Shown: one piece after another, positions 20,448 through 28,531 of the stretch
Layout: every line of letters starts with the position of its first letter
Numbering within the stretch: the first letter of the stretch is position 1
Assembly (NCBI RefSeq): GCF_000803315.1
Contig: NZ_JRMH01000001.1
Location: forward strand, 2,046,001-2,110,000
DNA length: 64,000 nt
Direction: 5' to 3'
Source: Pectobacterium actinidiae
GTDB lineage: Bacteria; Pseudomonadota; Gammaproteobacteria; Enterobacterales; Enterobacteriaceae
Notes under the pieces: model-generated
What the model saw: only the letters and a program-made list of their open reading frames with translations
What the model was told of the DNA's origin: nothing
The model's database searches: none
Program-made: the position numbers and the translations under genes

Positions 20448-20885
20448 TTATTTTTTTCACTCGGCGTTTTCAATACACCAAAGGGATCGTGGGGCAACGT
20501 TATCACGCTCGGAATGGTGAAAAATTGATTTATGCATTGTAAATGCATGTTTGTGATTTTTTTTAGTTGATTGATTTGAATAAAAAACGCGGAAAGCGTG
20601 CGGGAGAGTGATGTTTATAAGAGCAATACGTTAGAGATATAAAAAAGAATGGATACGCAAACGTATCCATTCTATTAATTACCAGACGGTATTATCTTTG
20701 AATATATCGGTCATACTTCAAACGGGGTATGTTTCCCAACGTCAGCTTGTAAGAATACCTTGTTACATTCGCACAATTATTTTGATGTAGGTTATTTTTA
20801 TTAAAAACAAAGATTATAGTTATTATTAAATTATCTATTTTTTATTTTAATTAGCGCCTGAGGTTTTAAATCATGGTTTTTTGCA
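20448..20885. other. Intergenic region between YccM-like gene and Mor-like gene
   Basis: 438 bp, AT-rich, with no convincing ORF. It holds the hairpin at 20641-20672, which reads as a minus-strand terminator. Nothing else is recognisable. Confidence 0.6.
20641..20672 (-). terminator. Terminator-like hairpin downstream of the Mor-like gene
   Basis: Perfect 11-bp stem GAATGGATACG / CGTATCCATTC with a 4-nt loop. On the minus strand it is followed by six T. It lies 214 nt past the Mor-like stop codon. Confidence 0.65.
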
Positions 20886-21236
20886 TTACGCTTGAGTGTG
20901 CTGTTTTGCCTGTAGTTCCTCTTTTCGCATCGTTCTGACAATTTTATAAATCCATTGCAGTGAGACATTATATTTTTTAGCCAAAGCGCTGTGATTGCGT
21001 CCGTCAAACTCTTCATAAATTTGAAGATCGCGTTGAGACGCGCGCCAGGAAATTCCCATCGGGAAATAAACGTTTTGCCCGCCCCATACGGTCATCATAT
21101 GTTTGGCAACGGCATTGCCGACTAACTCGGCGGTTTGTGGATCTAACTCCGTGACGTTTTTGACCGTATCGGCAACGTGTTGAGAAAGTTCGACCAGAAG
21201 CTCAGGACCTTTACTGCGAAATTGTGGTTCAGTCAT
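20886..21236 (-). CDS. Mor-family (phage Mu middle-operon regulator) transcriptional activator
   Basis: A 116-residue protein matching the Mor/C activator family of Mu-like phages. The N-terminal part (LVELSQHVADTVKNVTELDPQTAELVGNAVAKHMMTVWGGQNVYFP) fits the dimerisation region. The C-terminal helix-turn-helix is NHSALAKKYNVSLQWIYKIVRTMRK. No phage structural or integrase genes flank it. Two operator-like sites lie upstream, shared with the repressor at 21742. I infer that it activates a distant target such as a tailocin or prophage late operon; this is not shown by the sequence. Confidence 0.85.
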   Translation of the reverse strand: MTEPQFRSKGPELLVELSQHVADTVKNVTELDPQTAELVGNAVAKHMMTVWGGQNVYFPMGISWRASQRDLQIYEEFDGRNHSALAKKYNVSLQWIYKIVRTMRKEELQAKQHTQA

Positions 21237-21324
21237 AAATCACCCTATTGTTATGTGTGTTGTTACTGACGTGAAAACTGGGTTGTTACTTTTGCAGGTA
21301 TGTCCTGCTGTTATGTGTTCATTT

Positions 21325-21374
21325 AAAACTATAGTTGTTTTTATGTCAACATCTTTAGTTTTAATTTGAGTTGT
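21325..21374. promoter_or_regulatory. Two operator-like sites upstream of the Mor-like gene
   Basis: AAAACTATAGTTGT (21325-21338) and TTAATTTGAGTTGT (21361-21374) resemble the 14-bp palindromes next to the repressor gene (ACAACCTAGGTTGT, ACAATTTAAGTTGT). They lie 89-140 bp upstream of the Mor-like start. I infer binding by the adjacent S24 repressor. Confidence 0.5.
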
Positions 21375-21437
21375 TTTGGGTTGTAAAAAGAAATGACAAT
21401 CCGCGAGGCTATACGCAAAAGAGGCCAGATGAGGGGC

Positions 21438-21463
21438 AAAAAAAATCCCGCCACAGGGCGGGA
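21438..21463 (-). terminator. Rho-independent terminator (minus strand)
   Basis: CCCGCC and GGCGGG form a stem around a short loop. On the minus strand it is followed by ATTTTTTTT. It would isolate the Mor-like gene from repressor read-through. Confidence 0.8.
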
Positions 21464-21658
21464 AATAAACAACATAGACAGGATGAATAACACAACATCA
21501 ACAAGGGTTGATGAAACAATAGCACGGGGATTGTATAAAACTGTTGTGCGCAGGTAAGGTTACTTGGGCGGGGGTAAACCTTTTTTAGCGCTGAAACGTT
21601 TAGTGGTGAAGCGGTTACTGGCAACTCTTTTATTGGCAAAACATGTATTGATAAAACA

Positions 21659-21687
21659 AGCCGGTGTCCGTATTGGTTCACCGGCTT
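21659..21687 (-). terminator. Terminator of the S24 repressor gene
   Basis: AGCCGGTG and CACCGGCT pair around a 12-nt loop, followed on the minus strand by TGTTTTAT, 55 nt after the repressor stop. Confidence 0.65.
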
Positions 21688-21741
21688 TGATGAGAGAAAA
21701 AGAGAGTGCGTGCTATGGCGCGTGATATCGCCAATATCGGG

Positions 21742-22476
21742 CTACAGCAGCACCGAATACCAGAACACGCGGCCAATGATCTCGACGTCGGATTCGTAGG
21801 CTTCTTCGTCAGCCTCGCGATTGAAGCTATGGATGACGAGAAGACCGCCGGGTTTGCGGTAAAGCTGTTTGATTCGTTTTAGTTTGTCGTTGCCGCCGCC
21901 TTCCTGAGCGATGGCATAGAGCTTTCCATCAATGATGCGTTTGTTGTTGGTATCAACTGCGACAGTCGTTCCATCAGGGATGATGGGTTCCATGCTGTCA
22001 CCGGCAGCCGGGAAGCAAAGAACGCCTGAACCGTCGGTATTTGCCCCAACCTTACGCAGCGTTGCTTTAGAGAAACGGAGCTTAAAGCCGTTGTAATCCT
22101 CACTTTGAATGCGTCCGTCGCCGCAAGCAAACTCAATATCCTTTAAAAAAGGCACTTCCACCTCGTCCTCTGATAGTTCTGTCGTGCTGTCCCAAGCTGA
22201 TACGGTGCCCCATTCGGATTTTGGCGGAATGCTTGGTTCCTGGAGCGAACGAGCTACTTCGCTGCTACGCATTGGGTCTTCGCCGTTTGCCAACCATTCA
22301 GGACGAACATGTAGTGCATTGGAAAGCTCAACAATCTTGGTTGTCTGCGACGCTTTCCCCACCTCGATCTTCTGTATGGCGGCCTGAGATACGCCAATCA
22401 TGTCGCCAAGTGCTTTTTGGCTAAGCCCTTGTGCAGTTCTGGCGGTCTTTAATCGTTCTGCAAGTGTCGTTTTCAT
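21742..22476 (-). CDS. Phage-type repressor: XRE HTH plus S24 (LexA-like) self-cleavage domain
   Basis: A 244-residue CI-like repressor. Residues 5-60 form an XRE helix-turn-helix (SQKALGDMIGVSQAAIQKIEVG). The C-terminal half is an S24 domain with GDSMEP (Ser161) and KLKRIK (Lys200) as the likely dyad, and a Cys118-Gly119 bond (FACGDG) as the likely cleavage site, as in P22-type repressors. The ATG at 22476 is chosen over an upstream TTG; no good Shine-Dalgarno precedes it. A perfect 14-bp palindrome sits 12 bp upstream of the start. RecA-stimulated inactivation is inferred from the family. Confidence 0.92.
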   Translation of the reverse strand: MKTTLAERLKTARTAQGLSQKALGDMIGVSQAAIQKIEVGKASQTTKIVELSNALHVRPEWLANGEDPMRSSEVARSLQEPSIPPKSEWGTVSAWDSTTELSEDEVEVPFLKDIEFACGDGRIQSEDYNGFKLRFSKATLRKVGANTDGSGVLCFPAAGDSMEPIIPDGTTVAVDTNNKRIIDGKLYAIAQEGGGNDKLKRIKQLYRKPGGLLVIHSFNREADEEAYESDVEIIGRVFWYSVLL

Positions 22477-22487
22477 CCGTTCAATGT

Positions 22488-22607
22488 ACAACCTAGGTTG
22501 TCATTTATCAAGCGGGTATTAATCTTGTTTAAAAAAACTAAGGTTATTTTACATCGCTGTGTGCAAAAAATACGCATAAATGCAACATTGAAAACAATTT
22601 AAGTTGT
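22488..22607. promoter_or_regulatory. Operator cluster at the S24 repressor promoter
   Basis: Three related 14-bp sites: ACAACCTAGGTTGT (22488-22501, perfect palindrome), AAAACTAAGGTTAT (22534-22547) and ACAATTTAAGTTGT (22594-22607). Their position directly upstream of the repressor start suggests autoregulation. Confidence 0.6.
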
Positions 22608-22749
22608 TTTTTCTGGGCGGACGCATCCTGGATTCAGGAGATAACATCAAAGTAGGCGCTATCGCTCTATTATCAAAAATCCTAATAAGTATCAGGCAGT
22701 CATAGTATCGTCTTATTCCACCCCTGATTTGCTTTAAACGTGAGCGTCA

Positions 22750-22765
22750 CTTGATCTAAATCACA
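22750..22765 (+). promoter_or_regulatory. CRP/FNR-like site upstream of the small unknown gene
   Basis: CTTGATCTAAATCACA fits the CRP consensus TGTGA-N6-TCACA in all but two positions of the left half. It equally fits FNR TTGAT-N4-ATCAA with one mismatch. The gene start is 105 bp downstream. Confidence 0.55.
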
Positions 22766-22870
22766 ATCTTAACGTATGCATTTTGCTTTTATGGAAATCC
22801 CGTTGTGGGAAATATAACCAATAAATTCGTTTCATTAAGCATACGCATGACTGCGTGTCGCGGAGGATGT

Positions 22871-23128
22871 ATGTTTGTAATTCGCACGTGTTTAAGTCTG
22901 TTTGGTGGTGATACAGTAATTATCCGGTGTGCTAATACATTTGAAGTGCAAATGAGCAATGGTGAACAGGACGCGATGACCGAAGAAAATAGTACGACGC
23001 AGGACTCTATTTGCTGTCATGCGGAAGGCGAAGTGTATTTAACGGTGCCTTATACAGGGATTTGGGATGTCGTGATCCGAGCGAAAAATGATACGCCTGA
23101 GCATTCAATAACCTATTTCCCCGCCTGA
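22871..23128 (+). CDS. Small protein of unknown function (DUF1883-like)
   Basis: An 85-residue protein. The start at 22871 is set by GGAGG five to nine bases upstream; an earlier in-frame ATG at 22805 lacks one. The pattern GDTVIIRC near the N-terminus and VYLTVPYTGIWDVVIRA near the C-terminus resembles small beta-rich DUF1883-type proteins, but this is from memory and uncertain. Two adjacent cysteines (SICCHAEG) sit mid-protein. There is no signal peptide. I do not assign a function. Confidence 0.6.
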   Translation: MFVIRTCLSLFGGDTVIIRCANTFEVQMSNGEQDAMTEENSTTQDSICCHAEGEVYLTVPYTGIWDVVIRAKNDTPEHSITYFPA

Positions 23129-23524
23129 TGATTTTTTGGGTTGGTTATATTCTGTTAATAACTTGATAATATGTTGTCGTTATCCGGTAGCGAGTATTTG
23201 AATATACCAACCATTCTTCCTTTCTTTTCTGACCGTATCGCTCAACGCTGTGAGTACGTCGGTATCTTTCTATTCCGCTTTTCATCTATTATCTTAATCT
23301 ATGCTTCCACTTGTTATTATTCATGATTTGCAGGGAGGATAGAGTCTGGATCTTTTGCCATACTCATACTCAGTTACCACGCATTTTGACTCTTGGCAAG
23401 ATAGGGGGCTGTGGTTTGCTAACGTTGGCTTGCTGTTCTTATCGTGCTCATTGCTGCAATATTTTGGATTTATCGCTAAATTTTTGTCTAATTTGAACAT
23501 TAATACGGTGGGAGGGGGGAACCC
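23129..23524. other. Intergenic region before the GGDEF-EAL gene
   Basis: 396 bp, AT-rich. A short frame at 23311-23496 shows no family features and lacks a ribosome binding site. I see no repeat or clear promoter. Confidence 0.5.
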
Positions 23525-25693
23525 ATGAGTCGTGCCCCAATAAGCAAAGATGAAGACAAACGTCTTGCTGCTCTTCGTGAGTATGGAATTAAGAACGTAT
23601 TATTTGACCCGAGTCTGAGCAACCTGATTAGTCTGGCCGCTAACATTTTCAGCGTGCCTATCGTTTTGGTGTCATTGGTAGAGGCAGAGCGCCAACTGTT
23701 TGCCGCCAGTGTGGGCGTTCCTTTTTGCGAAACGCCTCGCGATATCTCTTTTTGTGCACATACGATCCTAAAGAAAAAAATCATGGTCGTGCCCGATGCA
23801 CTTAAGGATGCGCGTTTTAAAAATAACCCACTGGTTGTGGGCGTTCCCTATATTCGTTTTTATGCGGGCATTCCATTAATTACGCCGTCGGGGCATGCCA
23901 TCGGCACCTTGTGCGTTGTCGATTTAAAACCCAGAACGACATTTACCAAACGTGATGAGCACAATTTGCAGGATCTGGCTTCATTAGTCATGGACAAGCT
24001 GGAAATGCGACGTCTGGAACTGGCGCGCAAAGCCAGTCAGGTACGTTTTGAAAATATTGCCAATACCTCGCCTGATACCATTTTGTGCGTTAATGAGAAG
24101 GGGATGATCACCTTCTGGAATACCGCAGCGGAACATATGCTGGAATATACCGACGAGGAGATTATTGGTCGCAGTATTAATACCATCGTGCCCGATGCCT
24201 TTGTCGTACAGCTCAATCACCTGGTCACGGATCGGGATTCGCTGATGAAAGGCGTAACGCTGGAACTCAATGTACAAGCTAAGGGCGGTAGCCTGGTTCC
24301 AGTCGAATTGTCGGTCTCTATGTGGGAAGACAACGACAATATTAGCTATGGTGCGATATTGCGTGACATTACAGAACGGCGGCGCAATGAAGAACGGCTG
24401 TTTTTGCTGGCGCATCTGGATCCGTTAACCGGGTTGGCAAACCGGACGTTGCTGACATCTAATCTGGAAACCGCGCTCAAGAATGAACCTGCGGTTTGTA
24501 TCATGATGGTCGATCTGGACGGGTTTAAAGATGTGAATGACAGTCTGGGGCATTCCAGCGGCGATAATATTCTGGTGCATGTCGCAAAAAAAATAAAAGC
24601 CACGGTTCGCTCCGGTGATGTTGTGGCGCGAATGGGCGGTGATGAGTTTGCGCTGCTGTTTCCCGGTCTGAATGACAAAAAGGTTGCGGGCAAAATTGCC
24701 GAGCAAATTATCCATGAAATTTCGCAGGCGATGATTATTGACGATCATCAAATCAATATTAGTGCCAGTATTGGCGCGGTGCTATACCCAGAATATGGGT
24801 TGACCGTGCAGGATCTGTTGACCAGCGCGGATTTAGCACTGTATCAGGCGAAATCTGAAGGTCGAAACTGCTACCGCTTTTTTACGCGCGAACTGCTTGA
24901 GATCTTTCAGGCCAAGCATGCTTTCCAGTTAGAATTTGTGCGCGCTTATGAGCAGCATGAATTTGAGATGTTTTATCAGCCACAGGTCAAATTGGCGACA
25001 AATGAGATTGTTGGTGCAGAGGCGCTGTTGCGCTGGCGTCATCCGGAAAGAGGGCTGCTGAGCCCTGCTGCATTTATTACTGCACTGGAAAACGGCCCGT
25101 GGGCAGAACGAGTCGGGGATTGGATCGTCGAAACGGCATGCAGGCAGGCGGCGGAATGGTGCCAAGCGAGCAACAGCTATTTTCGTATCAGCATTAATCT
25201 TTTCAGCGCACAGTTTCGTACTGGTATGTTGGCGCAAAAGATTATGGATATTCTTGCGCGTACAGGGTTACAGCCAAGTTCGCTGGAACTGGAAATCACG
25301 GAAAATATCATCCTGCGGTACGATGAAAGTATGCTGCAGCCGTTAAATACGTTGCGTGAAGCGGGAATCGGTATTGCCTTTGATGATTATGGAACGGGCT
25401 ATGCGTCGCTCAGTATGCTGAAAAACTACCCAGTGACCCGGCTGAAAATCGATCAAACTTTTGTCAGGACGATGTGCGAGTCTCCGCCGGATGCGTCTAT
25501 TGTCCGGGCGATCTTGTATCTCGGGAAAAGTTTCGGTCTGGGGGTGATTGCAGAGGGCGTGGAAACATTAGAGCAGAGTGAGCGTCTGCGGGGTAAAGGA
25601 TGTGAGGAGGCGCAGGGGTATCTGTTTGGGCATCCGATGCCTGCGGAGGAATTTACCCAGTTACTGAAACTGAATAAGCCAACAGACGTTTAA
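23525..25693 (+). CDS. GAF-PAS-GGDEF-EAL cyclic-di-GMP signalling protein
   Basis: A 722-residue soluble protein with no membrane segments. Domains in order: GAF (about 25-160), PAS (about 168-290), GGDEF (about 295-455) and EAL (about 465-715). The GGDEF motif (371-375) and its RxxD inhibitory site (362-365, RSGD) are intact. EAL residues also look intact: EALLRW (499-504), ISINLF, ITEN, DDYGTG (620-625), KID and EGVE (677-680). Both diguanylate cyclase and phosphodiesterase activity are possible; which dominates cannot be read. A GGAGGGGG precedes the ATG. Confidence 0.95.
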   Translation: MSRAPISKDEDKRLAALREYGIKNVLFDPSLSNLISLAANIFSVPIVLVSLVEAERQLFAASVGVPFCETPRDISFCAHTILKKKIMVVPDALKDARFKNNPLVVGVPYIRFYAGIPLITPSGHAIGTLCVVDLKPRTTFTKRDEHNLQDLASLVMDKLEMRRLELARKASQVRFENIANTSPDTILCVNEKGMITFWNTAAEHMLEYTDEEIIGRSINTIVPDAFVVQLNHLVTDRDSLMKGVTLELNVQAKGGSLVPVELSVSMWEDNDNISYGAILRDITERRRNEERLFLLAHLDPLTGLANRTLLTSNLETALKNEPAVCIMMVDLDGFKDVNDSLGHSSGDNILVHVAKKIKATVRSGDVVARMGGDEFALLFPGLNDKKVAGKIAEQIIHEISQAMIIDDHQINISASIGAVLYPEYGLTVQDLLTSADLALYQAKSEGRNCYRFFTRELLEIFQAKHAFQLEFVRAYEQHEFEMFYQPQVKLATNEIVGAEALLRWRHPERGLLSPAAFITALENGPWAERVGDWIVETACRQAAEWCQASNSYFRISINLFSAQFRTGMLAQKIMDILARTGLQPSSLELEITENIILRYDESMLQPLNTLREAGIGIAFDDYGTGYASLSMLKNYPVTRLKIDQTFVRTMCESPPDASIVRAILYLGKSFGLGVIAEGVETLEQSERLRGKGCEEAQGYLFGHPMPAEEFTQLLKLNKPTDV

Positions 25694-25735
25694 GCAAGAT
25701 AAACGAGTCACCGCTGTACCATCCCGCCTCCCCAG

Positions 25736-25757
25736 AAAGCCAGCGTCCGCTGGCTTT
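25736..25757 (+). terminator. Hairpin after the GGDEF-EAL gene
   Basis: Perfect 10-bp stem AAAGCCAGCG / CGCTGGCTTT with a 2-nt spacer, followed by CATATTTTG. It lies 43 nt after the stop codon. Confidence 0.6.
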
Positions 25758-25855
25758 CATATTTTGCGTTCCCCACGCGGTTCACAGACTAAAAAGTGGA
25801 ATCCGGATCACATTTTTTCTATAGTGCTGGCTCGTAACCCTGTACCGGATGTCCC

Positions 25856-27601
25856 GTGCACGAAATATTTGAGATGCTCCTTGCGGTCTTCGACCGCGCC
25901 GCGCTGATGCTGATTTGTCTGTTTTTCCTGACAAGAACGAGTCAGTTCCGGCAATTACTGCAAAAAGAGCAACACTCGCCAAGAGAGCGGGTGACGGTGA
26001 CGGCTATCTTTTCACTGTTTGCGCTGTTCGGTACGTATTCCGGCATTAATGTTGAAGGGTCGCTCGTCAACGTACGCGTGATTGCCGTGATGTCCGGCGG
26101 TATTCTCTTCGGCCCTTGGGTGGGGATTGCGACCGGTATCATTGCGGGAGTGCACCGTTATCTCATTGATATCGATGGCATCACCTCCGTACCTTGTCTG
26201 ATTACCAGCATCATCGCTGGTATCACTTCCGGCTACATCAATAAGAAAGTTAAAAAAGAGCAGCAGTGGAGCATCGGGATTCTGGGCGGCATGCTGTGTG
26301 AATCGTTAACGATGCTGCTGGTCGTCGCATGGGCGACACCAATCGAATTAGGGCTGGATATTGTTTCAAAAATTGCGGTGCCGATGATTCTTGGCTCCGT
26401 TTGTATTGGCCTGATCGTCCTGCTGGTGCAAAGTGTGGCGAATGAAAAAGAGGTTATTGCCGCCAGACAGGCCAAACTCGCGCTGGATATCGCACATAAG
26501 ACACTGCCGTATTTCCGCAATATCAACAGTGATTCGCTGACGGCTATCTGTAGGATCATTCGCACTGAAATTAATGCAGATGCGGTGGCGATAACAAACA
26601 CGCAGCACATTCAGGCGTATGTAGGGATTGGGGAAGAAAAGTATAATATTGGTCACGATATTATTAGCCCGATGACACAGCAGGCGATTCATGACGGGAA
26701 AATCATCATTAAAAATAATGATGAACAGCATCTGACGCCGGAAATCCATTCGATGATTGTCATCCCTCTGTGGGAACATGGGCAGGTGACCGGCACGCTG
26801 AAAATCTATTATCGCCATGCGCATAAAATTACCTATTCATTACGCGTAATGGCCGTGGGTTTATCGCAAATCATGTCAACGCAAATTGAAGTGTCACGCA
26901 CCGAACAACTGCGTGATATGGCAAATAAAGCGGAGTTGAGAGCGCTGCAAAGTAAGATCAATCCGCACTTTCTTTTTAATGCGCTGAATGCGATCTCCTC
27001 GTCTATTCGTATTAATCCCGATACCGCGCGGCAACTGGTGATTAACCTGTCTCGCTATTTGCGCTACAACCTCGAACTCAACGACGATGCGCTGATCGAT
27101 ATAAAGAAAGAGCTGTACCAAATTCAGGATTATATCGCGATTGAGCAGGCGCGGTTCGGTGCCAAGTTAACGGTAATCTACGATATCGACGATGATTTAG
27201 CGTACAAGATCCCCAGCTTATTAATTCAGCCGCTGGTAGAAAACGCGATTGTGCATGGTATTCAGCCTTGCAGAGGTAAAGGAACCGTTGTGTTATCCGT
27301 GAAGGAGCAGGGCGATAAGTTGTTGGTCGCGGTCAAAGACACGGGTAATGGTATCAGTCAGGAAACCATGGATCGCGTCGCGCGTAACGAATTGCCGGGT
27401 AATCGAATTGGTCTGCTGAATGTCCATCACCGGGTTCGTTTGCTCTATGGTGAGGGTTTGCATATTCGCCGTCTTGAACCTGGGACTGAGATTTATTTCT
27501 ACATTCCACGAGAAGATAAAACCCCGTCGGCGTTGCCGGATGCCGTTCAGGTGCCGCGGCCGGGACATTCTGCTGCTGAACAAACAGGAGGCAACCCATG
27601 A
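25856..27601 (+). CDS. pyrS: Pyruvate-sensing LytS-type histidine kinase PyrS (YpdA)
   Basis: Membrane sensor kinase, 581 residues, very close to E. coli YpdA from its GTG start ([24 protein letters not shown]). Six or so N-terminal helices form a 5TM-5TMR_LYT sensor, followed by a GAF region and the His-kinase block [16 protein letters not shown] (His near 370). The ATP-binding motifs are [15 protein letters not shown] and DTGNGI. It overlaps pyrR by 4 bp. It senses extracellular pyruvate in E. coli. The C-terminal tail is longer than in E. coli. Confidence 0.96.
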   Translation: MHEIFEMLLAVFDRAALMLICLFFLTRTSQFRQLLQKEQHSPRERVTVTAIFSLFALFGTYSGINVEGSLVNVRVIAVMSGGILFGPWVGIATGIIAGVHRYLIDIDGITSVPCLITSIIAGITSGYINKKVKKEQQWSIGILGGMLCESLTMLLVVAWATPIELGLDIVSKIAVPMILGSVCIGLIVLLVQSVANEKEVIAARQAKLALDIAHKTLPYFRNINSDSLTAICRIIRTEINADAVAITNTQHIQAYVGIGEEKYNIGHDIISPMTQQAIHDGKIIIKNNDEQHLTPEIHSMIVIPLWEHGQVTGTLKIYYRHAHKITYSLRVMAVGLSQIMSTQIEVSRTEQLRDMANKAELRALQSKINPHFLFNALNAISSSIRINPDTARQLVINLSRYLRYNLELNDDALIDIKKELYQIQDYIAIEQARFGAKLTVIYDIDDDLAYKIPSLLIQPLVENAIVHGIQPCRGKGTVVLSVKEQGDKLLVAVKDTGNGISQETMDRVARNELPGNRIGLLNVHHRVRLLYGEGLHIRRLEPGTEIYFYIPREDKTPSALPDAVQVPRPGHSAAEQTGGNP

Positions 27602-28347
27602 AAGCCATTATCGTTGAAGATGAGTTCCTCGCGCAGCAAGAGCTGAGTTACCTTATCAAACAGCACAGTGATATTACGATTGAGGCGACATTCGATGACG
27701 GGCTGGATGTCCTGAAATATCTGCAACATAACGAAGTCGATGCGATCTTTTTGGATATCAATATTCCTTCGTTAGATGGTGTCTGGCTGGCGCAAAATAT
27801 CAGCAAATTTGCGCATAAACCTTACATCATTTTTATTACGGCATACAAAGAACACGCGGTAGAGGCGTTTGAAGTCGAAGCCTTTGATTACATTCTTAAG
27901 CCGTATCATGAATCACGTATCGTCACGATGCTGCGTAAACTGGAAGCGACCTGGCAACAGCGGCAAATGGCACCCGCTGCTGAAACAGGTGCGCAGGCGG
28001 GTGCACCGAGAGGCGCACAGCACACCATTAACCTGATGAAAGACGAACGTATTATCGTTACGGACATCAACAATATCTATTATGCCGCGGCGCAGGAAAA
28101 GGTCACGCTGGTTTATACCCGGCGTGAGGAGTTCATTATGCCGATGAACATTACGGAGTTTTGTAGTCGTTTGCCGGAAGAGTATTTCTTCCGCTGCCAT
28201 CGGTCTTACTGCGTCAACCTGACGAAAATCCGTGAAATTGTGCCGTGGTTTAACAATACCTATATCCTGCGATTGAACGATCTGGATTTTGAAGTCCCGG
28301 TAAGCCGAAGCAAGATAAAGGCGTTCAGGTCATTGATGCGTCTTTAA
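27598..28347 (+). CDS. pyrR: LytTR response regulator PyrR (YpdB)
   Basis: Response regulator of the PyrS/PyrR (YpdA/YpdB) system, 249 residues. The receiver shows VEDE near the start, phosphoacceptor Asp in [23 protein letters not shown] and LKPY. The C-terminal LytTR DNA-binding domain spans about 145-245 ([33 protein letters not shown]). A perfectly spaced YpdB-type direct repeat begins two bases after its stop codon, before the transporter gene. Confidence 0.96.
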   Translation: MKAIIVEDEFLAQQELSYLIKQHSDITIEATFDDGLDVLKYLQHNEVDAIFLDINIPSLDGVWLAQNISKFAHKPYIIFITAYKEHAVEAFEVEAFDYILKPYHESRIVTMLRKLEATWQQRQMAPAAETGAQAGAPRGAQHTINLMKDERIIVTDINNIYYAAAQEKVTLVYTRREEFIMPMNITEFCSRLPEEYFFRCHRSYCVNLTKIREIVPWFNNTYILRLNDLDFEVPVSRSKIKAFRSLMRL

Positions 28348-28348
28348 C

Positions 28349-28379
28349 GGCATTTCATTCCGCGTTTCAGGCATCTCAT
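28349..28379 (+). promoter_or_regulatory. PyrR (YpdB) binding direct repeat
   Basis: GGCATTTCAT (28349-28358), 11 bp, then GGCATCTCAT (28370-28379). This matches the described YpdB motif, two GGCATTTCAT copies separated by 11 bp, with one mismatch. TATACT at 28413-28418 is a suitable -10, placing the repeat just upstream of the -35 region. Confidence 0.9.
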
Positions 28380-28531
28380 TCCCCATTCGATCAACCACTG
28401 TCAGCCCGCTTGTATACTGGCCTCAGCCCATAAGCTGACAGTGTTTTGATGGATTTTCTCTTCTCCACATCAGCTTATATTTTTTAGCGTGCCGAGTGAA
28501 TCGGACCAATTTTTGATGTAGGGGAAAGCCC

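Larger units (their letters stand above)
21237..21741. other. Intergenic control region upstream of the Mor-like gene
   Basis: 505 bp. It contains two operator-like sites (21325-21338 and 21361-21374), several further GTTGT half-sites, and two minus-strand terminator hairpins (21438-21463 and 21659-21687). An open frame across 21409-21681 has no family features and overlaps both hairpins, so I do not call it a gene. Confidence 0.6.
22477..22870. other. Repressor / small-ORF divergent control region
   Basis: 394 bp. It contains operator-like palindromes at 22488-22501, 22534-22547 and 22594-22607, and a CRP/FNR-like site at 22750-22765 that points to the small gene at 22871. No gene is seen. 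Confidence 0.65.

Noticed and set aside
21409..21681. 90-codon minus-strand frame between repressor and Mor-like genes
   Set aside because: Overlaps two terminator hairpins, no ribosome binding site, no family resemblance.
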